12,359 nucleotides of DNA from Candidatus Sericytochromatia bacterium (GTDB lineage: Bacteria; Cyanobacteriota; Sericytochromatia; JACMPN01). A model generated the notes under the pieces. It was not told where the DNA came from, ran no database searches, and saw nothing but the letters and a program-made list of their open reading frames with translations. Positions within the stretch are counted from its first letter, which is position 1. Each line of letters begins with the position of its first letter. The position numbers and the translations under genes are program-made. The DNA lies in the NCBI GenBank assembly GCA_014377495.1, contig JACMPN010000004.1, positions 1-12,359 on the forward strand. The letters run 5' to 3'. Below, piece after piece: positions 7,696-12,359 of the stretch.

Positions 7696-7708
7696 TGAAT
7701 GGGCGGTT

Positions 7709-9256
7709 TTACCACTCCGTAGGCACGTAATCCTTGAGGAAGTTTCCCCACGTGTGGTTGCCAGTCAGGATACCGGAAAAAATGGGATCAATGATGCGGG
7801 CAGCCCCATCGACGATGTCGAGCGGCGGTGCAAAATCGTGTTCCTCGTGTTTGCGGTGGGAGATTTCGGCAGGATCCTCATCGGTTACCCAGCCGGTGTC
7901 GACGGCATTCATGAAAATCCCGCAATTGGCGTAATCGCGGGCCGACGTCAGGGTCATCATGTTTAGAGCCGCTTTGGCCATGTTCGTATGGGGATGTTTG
8001 TCCGTTTTCGTGAAACGGTTGAACTTCCCTTCCATCGCCGAGACATTGACGACGTGCTTGTCGCCCGTGGGCGTGCGCATCATCAGCGGCTTCAGCTTGC
8101 TGCAGAGGATGAACGGCGCAATCGCATTCACCAGCTGCACTTCCAGCAACTCGGCCGTGGGCACGTCGGCGAGCTTCATGCGCCAGCTGTTCATCCCGCG
8201 CAGATCGACTTGCTGCAGATCCTGATCCAGCCGGCCCTCCGGGAACAGGGTGGGATCGTGGGCCGGCTCATCACAGGCATAGGGCACCTGCGAGAGCTGT
8301 GCCGATGACGTCACGCCGGGAGCGGCCGGCAATTTGCCCTGGTGCCATTCCGACACCCAGGTCGTGCCGTCGTCGGTCTCCGGTGCCGAGTCCCGACCGA
8401 GCAGGGCTTTGAATGCCTCGTGATTGACCAGCAGCGCCTGAGCCTCGACGGGCAGGTCCAGATAGGGCCGTTCCTCGACGTCGAGCAGGTGCCGATAAAA
8501 CCCCGGCGGGCGCCGGACCGTCTGGGCGGCATTGTTGATCAGGTGATCGAGGCGGTCGTAGGTGCGATCGACGAAGGTCGTGAACAATTCGACGCTGGGT
8601 GAATGCCGGAGGTCAAGCCCGTGGATCTGCAACCGGTCCCCCCACGCCAGGAAGTCGGGCTCCCCGATGTAGCGCAGCGCCGAGTCCTGTGGAAACCGGG
8701 TTGTGACGATCACCCGGGCCCCGGCCCGGAGCAGCATGAGTGCCGCCTGATAGCCGATCTTGAGACGGGCGCCCGTGATCAGCACGACGCGGCCATCCAG
8801 CCGGGCCGTCTGAAAGCGCTTGTCGTAATTGAAACTGGCGCATGCCGGGCACATCGAGTCGTAGAACGGATGGACCTTCCGGTACTCCGCTTTACAGACA
8901 TAGCAGCCCCGGGGCGCGAGCAGTTCCGAGGCAGCATCCGCGTCGTCGGCTAGCAGGAGCAGACGCGGCGGGGCCACGAAGACCGATTGGGCGCGCAGGG
9001 CGCGGATCGTCGTCGAGGCAATCGCCGTGCGGTCGAGGGACAGTTTTTCCTCGGTCTTTTTCCGGCGCTCGGCCTTGCGGCGATGGTGGATGGCTTCCTT
9101 GCCCGGGTGAGAGACCTGGCCGGCTGCCAGCAACAGCCGGATGCGCTCGGCCTCGGAGAGCCGGGAGAGGATCGTCAGGTCGTTCGCTATGGCTTCGAAT
9201 ACGCGCGTACAGGTTGCCAGGTCTGCCAAAGAAATTTCAGTCATAGGCTGCATCAT
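7709..9256 (-). CDS. Zinc-ribbon SDR-family protein, copy 2
   Basis: 515 aa, aligning with copy 1 end to end without a gap. My hand count gives about 108 differences (79% identity): about 58% over residues 1-115 and about 85% over the rest. Every special feature is shared: C118/C121 and C136/C139, TGARLKIG (161-168) with Lys in place of the middle glycine, NNAAQ (241-245), Ser406 in VNVSAMEG, and TNMAK (424-428) with Thr in place of the catalytic Tyr. The basic N-terminal stretch is kept in character but not in sequence (RRKAERRKKTEEK). The start at MMQPMT is supported by conservation with copy 1; the ribosome site (GGTAAGG) is weaker. The GAF gene follows after 66 bp. The function is unknown beyond the fold; nucleotide binding is likely, oxidoreductase activity uncertain. 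Confidence 0.92.
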   Translation of the reverse strand: MMQPMTEISLADLATCTRVFEAIANDLTILSRLSEAERIRLLLAAGQVSHPGKEAIHHRRKAERRKKTEEKLSLDRTAIASTTIRALRAQSVFVAPPRLLLLADDADAASELLAPRGCYVCKAEYRKVHPFYDSMCPACASFNYDKRFQTARLDGRVVLITGARLKIGYQAALMLLRAGARVIVTTRFPQDSALRYIGEPDFLAWGDRLQIHGLDLRHSPSVELFTTFVDRTYDRLDHLINNAAQTVRRPPGFYRHLLDVEERPYLDLPVEAQALLVNHEAFKALLGRDSAPETDDGTTWVSEWHQGKLPAAPGVTSSAQLSQVPYACDEPAHDPTLFPEGRLDQDLQQVDLRGMNSWRMKLADVPTAELLEVQLVNAIAPFILCSKLKPLMMRTPTGDKHVVNVSAMEGKFNRFTKTDKHPHTNMAKAALNMMTLTSARDYANCGIFMNAVDTGWVTDEDPAEISHRKHEEHDFAPPLDIVDGAARIIDPIFSGILTGNHTWGNFLKDYVPTEW

Positions 9257-9610
9257 AGCCTTACCCACGGCCACACGCTATCGGCCATCGGGCATGGCCC
9301 ATGGCGGCCTGAGCACTGCGTGGTGGGCAGTGGTCCACCGCAAACGGGCGTTACCGCTGTTCAGACGGGCTGCAATCAGTCACAAGAACCCGATGATTAT
9401 TCGCTACATGGAAGTCATGGCTTGCGGTGTGCCGGCCAGGAAATGCGACTTGCGCCTTGCAAACCAAAAACGTGAAGTTGCTTGGTGCCGCCATCAATGG
9501 CGTGATCCGGGGTCTGGATTCTCCACAGGGACGACCGATTGAAACCCGTCTATACCGAGCCCTATTCCTGCGGTGATTCTGCTGTCGCAATGCAAGTAGT
9601 CCGAACCGGG

Positions 9611-9632
9611 CCGTACCCGCTTGACGGGACGG
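9611..9632. repeat. Imperfect hairpin, possibly part of a dispersed repeat
   Basis: CCGT-A-CCCG, loop CTTGA, CGGG-ACGG: an 8-bp GC-rich stem with one bulged A. It sits in non-coding sequence. REP-like elements have this form, but copy number cannot be judged from one window. Confidence 0.3.
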
Positions 9633-9797
9633 TGCTAGCGTCTCGATCCATGATGACAAGCTGACGGCAATGGCGAAACGTCGGTACGACCCTGGCTCGT
9701 CTTTCTTTTCTCTGCGCATGGCTGACGGGATGGGGTGTCGGTACGTGGACTTGGCGGGGTGTTTGCGTAGGTTGTCGCACGGATGAATCAACCCCTG

Positions 9798-9826
9798 TTT
9801 TGCCGTCGGTAGGCAGGTGCTACAAT
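9798..9826 (+). promoter_or_regulatory. Predicted extended -10 promoter of the nuclease/immunity-like pair
   Basis: TACAAT at 9821-9826 is preceded by TGC, giving the extended -10 form TGnTAnnnT. A weak -35 (TTTTGC, 9798-9803) lies 17 bases upstream. Transcription would begin near 9833, about 55 bases before the TTG start, in an AT-richer leader. Confidence 0.4.
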
Positions 9827-9877
9827 CCTCGTACAGTTAATAGTTTTATCGGCGAAACGCTTCGACCTTACCAACAC

Positions 9878-9884
9878 AGGAGGT
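9878..9884 (+). promoter_or_regulatory. Perfect AGGAGGT ribosome binding site for a TTG start
   Basis: AGGAGGT ends four bases before TTG at 9889. No ATG or GTG in the frame has a comparable site, so this decides the start. Confidence 0.75.
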
Positions 9885-9888
9885 CCCC

Positions 9889-10737
9889 TTGGATTCATCC
9901 GTTGCGCCCATGGGACATGGTGCCCCTGCCGCTGCGAGCCCTGCCTCGTCCGCATCATCGCCGCCTCCGATGGGACATAAGAAGGCCGCAGCGGCGAAGG
10001 GCAAAGCCGCATACCAGGCGGTGGCTGACCGAGGGGTGCCCAAAGCGGCAGCGCAGGTTGGGTCTGCGTTGTTGGCGAGCTTACAGGAAGTCAAAGCGGT
10101 CAAAGTCGCTTTGGCCGCTGCGTCTGTTGTCGTCGCTGATGCCTCTAACGACGGGGTTCCTGAGGTCGCCGCCCATCAGCCGGCGCTGGCCCCCAACAGT
10201 GCGGCGATCCGGACCTTGAAGATAGGGTTTAACAAGGATAGTCGCGCTGTCCGAGCAATTGACCGGATCAACCTCTCCGGCGCGACACGCTTAGAAAACC
10301 CGACGGCCACCTTGAGGACCCTCAGCGCCTTCAAAGACAGGTTCAGCCCAGAGGCTCTGAAGAGCACGCTTGGGGCGTTAGCGGGGGACGACATCGGGGC
10401 GCGCGGTCACGAGTACGAGCTTGAGTTTGCACAGGCAGCACACGACGGTGGTGAACCTATTCAGCACATGGGACTGGCTTTCCAAGGCTCCGACATCGAC
10501 CTTGTGACGGCGGCAGCCTGCTATCAGGTGAAGAGCGGCGACCTTTCACATAAGAAAGACTCCCTAAAGGCCATTGAACAATTGGGCTTGACGGCCGACT
10601 ACCGGGATGGCTTGACCGCAAAGGATCCCAAAGACAAGCGGGACGTCGTACTAGTTGTCCCGAAAGGCACGAAGTTTCATGCTGTGCTCAAAGCGTTTCT
10701 GGCCAGAAACCCGGACATCCATGTCGAAAAGTTTTAG
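9889..10737 (+). CDS. Putative PD-(D/E)XK nuclease-fold toxin-like protein
   Basis: 282 aa from TTG. Residues 1-40 are low-complexity Ala/Pro/Ser/Gly with the tetrapeptide PMGH twice (7-10 and 27-30). Residues 41-105 are Ala/Val-rich helix. Residues about 165-282 look like a restriction-endonuclease fold: acidic helix GHEYELEFAQAA (173-184), then GSDIDLV (200-206) and YQVKSG (212-217). This spacing fits the D-x(n)-(E/Q)xK active site with D204, Q213 and K215, followed by a helix with KKDSLKAIEQLG (222-233) and strand RDVVLVVP (251-258). GxDIDLV...xVKSG is typical of restriction-endonuclease-fold toxin domains at the C-termini of bacterial polymorphic toxins, though it also occurs in housekeeping nucleases. 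No Sec signal peptide is visible. The next gene, 29 bp on, could encode its immunity protein. GC is visibly lower than in neighbours (53-55% in two sampled 60-base stretches). Nuclease and toxin roles are inferred. Confidence 0.75.
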   Translation: MDSSVAPMGHGAPAAASPASSASSPPPMGHKKAAAAKGKAAYQAVADRGVPKAAAQVGSALLASLQEVKAVKVALAAASVVVADASNDGVPEVAAHQPALAPNSAAIRTLKIGFNKDSRAVRAIDRINLSGATRLENPTATLRTLSAFKDRFSPEALKSTLGALAGDDIGARGHEYELEFAQAAHDGGEPIQHMGLAFQGSDIDLVTAAACYQVKSGDLSHKKDSLKAIEQLGLTADYRDGLTAKDPKDKRDVVLVVPKGTKFHAVLKAFLARNPDIHVEKF

Positions 10738-10766
10738 AGTTTTGATGGGAAAAGGAATGTCACGTC

Positions 10767-11210
10767 ATGTCCAAGGATTATGACTACGACTTGGCGCTGA
10801 CCGAGCCTTTCACGGCGGCGACATGGTCTCAGCTACTTGAAGGGGCCACGCTCCAAGGGTGGTCCTTGCTGACTGATGAGCAGGGTGCGGCGATCATCCA
10901 GGATGGGGATCAAAACCGCCGGGTGGCGATGCCGGTGCACCATGCCGGCCGCTATCTTGCGAATCTGTCCGTCGGAACGGTCACGCTACAGCGGCCCTCC
11001 GGTGAAATGGCCCGGCTGATGGTCATCCACGATCCCGACGAGGTCAGCCTGACCCTTTCCGTCCCGGTTTCCCAGTTGCCGCTCCGGGAGGATTACCAAC
11101 CCGGTAAGCCATTGCGGGACACCTTTGATCTACAGTCGTACGATGCGTTGATCGCTGCCTTCGAGCAGCAACTGGCGTTACGGCGGGTTGCCGAGGGTAG
11201 TGCGCCTTAG
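10767..11210 (+). CDS. Unknown protein, candidate immunity partner of the upstream nuclease-like protein
   Basis: 147 aa; I do not recognise the family. It is soluble, with no signal peptide or membrane segment. The N-terminus is acidic and aromatic (DYDYDLALTEPF, 4-15), followed by a beta-rich middle (GRYLANLSVGTVTLQRPSG, then MVIHDPDEVSLTLSVPV) and a C-terminal helix (SYDALIAAFEQQLALRRVAE). The net charge looks acidic, common in nuclease inhibitors. ATG at 10767, with AAAGGA about ten bases upstream. It starts 29 bp after the stop of the nuclease-like gene on the same strand, the usual toxin-then-immunity order. It ends at TAG, followed by a 146-bp gap before the lipoprotein. The immunity role rests on gene order and size only. 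Confidence 0.75.
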   Translation: MSKDYDYDLALTEPFTAATWSQLLEGATLQGWSLLTDEQGAAIIQDGDQNRRVAMPVHHAGRYLANLSVGTVTLQRPSGEMARLMVIHDPDEVSLTLSVPVSQLPLREDYQPGKPLRDTFDLQSYDALIAAFEQQLALRRVAEGSAP

Positions 11211-11288
11211 AATCCCTAACCCAATCGCCGGCGGCGCAATCCCCCTTAATGTCAACCTGTAGTTGCCAGGATGTCTACTTTCAATCGC

Positions 11289-11317
11289 TTCAGATTAACA
11301 TCGCACCACCCCATAAT
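11289..11317 (+). promoter_or_regulatory. Predicted sigma-70-type promoter of the lipoprotein gene
   Basis: TTCAGA (11289-11294) and CATAAT (11312-11317) are 17 bases apart, with four and five of six consensus bases. Transcription would start near 11324, about 33 bases before the ATG. Confidence 0.35.
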
Positions 11318-11356
11318 CGGAAGGTAAAGCAACGGTTAATTTGAAGGAGACACCTG

Positions 11357-11818
11357 ATGCGCTCACTACTCACCGCAGCACTGTTGATTGTTGGAGCCAC
11401 CGTGGCGGGTTGCGCGTCTGCACCGTCTCCGTCGGCGCCTTTGCCCTCGTTGACGGCCAGCCGGATGAGCAGCCCGAGCACCTCCGGCCTGACGATCACG
11501 GACGCCCGGGAAGCGATCATCGTACCCGCCCCCGTTCCCGGACACAGCTACCCGGTCAAGACGGTGATCACCATCAATGGCACGGATGGCGGCAAGCGGT
11601 TCAATCTGATCGTCGAGACATTCAATCCGGAAGGCCGCCGCTATGTGGCGTTCGTCAAATCGGTGTCGTTCAACAACGTGTTGGTGAAGGACCAACTCAC
11701 TCGGACGCAATGGTCCAAACGGCTGAGTGCTGCGGCTTACAAGGCGCCTAGCAATGCCCAGTACGCCATTTCCATGGCTGTCACGCCCTTGCTCAATCCG
11801 TTGCCCGCGACCAAGTGA
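11357..11818 (+). CDS. Small lipoprotein of unknown function
   Basis: 153 aa. Residues 1-18 are a lipoprotein signal peptide (MRSLLTAALLIVGATVAG), with the lipobox V-A-G-C and C19 as the residue that would be lipidated. Residue 20 is Ala, which in enterobacterial sorting rules points to the outer membrane. A Ser/Pro-rich linker (20-55) follows. The body, about residues 60-145, looks beta-rich (VKTVITINGT, FNLIVETFNPEGRRYVAFVK). No family is recognised. The ATG has GAAGGAG ending seven bases upstream, a strong site. It has its own likely promoter and a strong hairpin nine bases after the stop, so it appears to be a single-gene unit. Confidence 0.85.
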   Translation: MRSLLTAALLIVGATVAGCASAPSPSAPLPSLTASRMSSPSTSGLTITDAREAIIVPAPVPGHSYPVKTVITINGTDGGKRFNLIVETFNPEGRRYVAFVKSVSFNNVLVKDQLTRTQWSKRLSAAAYKAPSNAQYAISMAVTPLLNPLPATK

Positions 11819-11826
11819 GCCGTTGA

Positions 11827-11864
11827 TCCGGACTGGCGATAGCCATTGGCTCGACCAGTCCGGA
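11827..11864. terminator. Strong two-part hairpin after the lipoprotein gene
   Basis: TCCGGACTGG (11827-11836) and CCAGTCCGGA (11855-11864) form a perfect 10-bp stem. The 18-base loop contains an inner stem AGCC-ATT-GGCT. No T tract follows, so it may be a 3'-end stabiliser or a terminator of unusual type. Confidence 0.5.
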
Positions 11865-11936
11865 ATCTCCGGGCGGTCATCTGCGACGCTCCGCCCATAT
11901 GATGGAATTGTGAATCGTTTGGGGGAGGTACTGGGC

Positions 11937-12168
11937 ATGGATGCAGCAATCGCCCAGCCGCGTCGGTGGCCGAGAGCCGAGCCGGGCCGGCATTCCGGAG
12001 TACTGGATCGTCAATCTCGTGGATGCCAAGGTGGAGGTTTACCGGGAGCCGGTGGAAACCAGCGAGGGCTGGCTGTATCGGCTTGTCGAACCCCAAGGGC
12101 CAGGCGACCAAATCAGCCCGTTGTCGGTACCGGCAGCCACTGTCGCCGTCTCCGATCTCCTCCCCTGA
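11937..12168 (+). pseudogene. Uma2-family (DUF820) endonuclease, internally deleted
   Basis: Two ends of one Uma2 gene are present in different frames. The start is intact: GGGGGAGG (11921-11928), eight bases later ATG at 11937, then MDAAIAQPRRWPRAE, which matches the Uma2 opening (xxRRWTRAEYxR). One frame over, AGIPEYWIVNL, then VEVYREP and a last strand ending VAVSDLLP at 12168, match the C-terminal third of Uma2 proteins. The middle 110-120 residues, which hold the PD-(D/E)XK catalytic core, are missing, apparently lost by a deletion near 11978-11992 that also shifted the frame. A 75-codon open frame starting at 11941 covers the C-terminal part but has no ribosome site of its own. The product should be inactive. 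Confidence 0.72.
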
Positions 12169-12182
12169 CCCTCTCTGGTGGA

Positions 12183-12359
12183 TCACACTGGCTGCGCCAC
12201 AACGCTCCGTCGGGACAGCGGCACCGCATGCCGCACCTGGTGCACGGCGCCATCGGTGAAGACCGGCAATATGGATCCCTCAATGGGTTTGCCATCCACG
12301 GACGTCCGTGACTGCTCGATGCCGGCTTCACGTTCGATCACCACGACATAACGGCAACC
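12183..12359 (-). CDS. C-terminal end of a GH94-type glycoside phosphorylase or cyclic glucan synthase (partial)
   Basis: Only the last 58 codons are in the window; the 5' part lies beyond 12359. Read from 12359 with no offset, the frame stays open to TGA (TCA at 12183-12185). The end contains SVDGKPIEGSILPVFTDG and then VHQVRHAV. This pattern (strand, x-VDGK-x-hEG-hhhP-hhDG-x-H-x-V-x-V) closes GH94 proteins such as cellobiose or chitobiose phosphorylases and the GH94 part of NdvB-like cyclic beta-1,2-glucan synthases. Which of these it is cannot be told from the fragment. A tail of about 14 residues (PLSRRSVVAQPV) follows. It converges on the Uma2 remnant with 14 bp between ends. Confidence 0.7.
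   Translation of the reverse strand, partial: GCRYVVVIEREAGIEQSRTSVDGKPIEGSILPVFTDGAVHQVRHAVPLSRRSVVAQPV

Larger units (their letters stand above)
9257..9888. other. 632-bp stretch without a convincing gene
   Basis: It should contain the promoter of SDR copy 2 (minus) on its left and that of the nuclease-like gene on its right. The longest open frame (9351-9791, minus, 146 codons) is Arg/Ser/Pro-rich, has no recognisable domain and no clear ribosome site. Visible structure: CACTGC-N7-GCAGTG at 9314-9332, an imperfect hairpin at 9611-9632, and an ATTGAAAC string (9538-9545) that occurs once only. The stretch may be the boundary of acquired DNA or hold remains of a lost gene. Confidence 0.5.

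Noticed and set aside
9538..9545. ATTGAAAC, a common CRISPR repeat end
   Set aside because: Only one copy is visible, with no regularly spaced repeats and no cas genes.
9351..9791. 146-codon open frame on the minus strand in the large gap
   Set aside because: No recognisable domain, no ribosome site, Arg/Ser/Pro-rich. Kept only as a possible part of a repeat or decayed sequence.
11727..12311. 194-codon open frame spanning the lipoprotein end and the Uma2 remnant
   Set aside because: It crosses a gene end, a hairpin and the Uma2 junction. Only the part from 11937 (the Uma2 opening) is meaningful.

Overview
The window reads as chromosomal DNA from a high-GC, Gram-negative (diderm) bacterium. 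The support is a secreted c-type cytochrome, a lipoprotein with a clear lipobox, a YihY/BrkB inner-membrane protein and a GH94-type glucan enzyme. Species cannot be fixed from the sequence. Thirteen gene-level features cover most of it. There are no rRNA or tRNA genes, no complete transposase and no CRISPR array.

Layout, left (1-3.8 kb): a GT4 glycosyltransferase with a winged-helix-like C-terminus (+), a small monohaem cytochrome c (+), and a convergent YihY/BrkB membrane protein (-). The two stop codons of the latter pair lie inside one hairpin. After a 283-bp gap comes a 67-aa cysteine-containing protein (+).

Middle (3.8-9.3 kb): the most distinctive part. Two 515-aa short-chain dehydrogenase/reductase (SDR) proteins, both on the minus strand, align without gaps at about 79% identity (hand count). 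Each joins a basic N-terminal region, a CxxC...CxxC putative zinc ribbon and a Rossmann domain. Both lack the usual catalytic tyrosine (Thr in the YxxxK position) and one glycine of the TGxxxGxG motif. Between them lie a HAD phosphatase/phosphomutase-like gene (+, GTG start) and a regulatory protein with a degenerate receiver, a GAF domain and an uncharacterised C-terminal domain. The regulatory gene sits 66 bp downstream of the second SDR and is probably co-transcribed with it.

Right (9.3-12.36 kb): a 632-bp gap without a convincing gene leads into a two-gene unit of visibly lower GC. It encodes a 282-aa protein with a C-terminal PD-(D/E)XK nuclease-like domain, read from a TTG start behind a perfect AGGAGGT, and a 147-aa partner. 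The arrangement suggests a nuclease toxin with its immunity protein. Next come a lipoprotein followed by a strong hairpin, a Uma2-family pseudogene that kept only its two ends, and the 3' end of a GH94-like gene (-) that runs off the window.

The best candidates for something new are the duplicated zinc-ribbon SDR with altered active site and its GAF partner, and the nuclease/immunity-like pair with an unusual PMGH-repeat N-terminus. Functions of both are inferred from sequence only.
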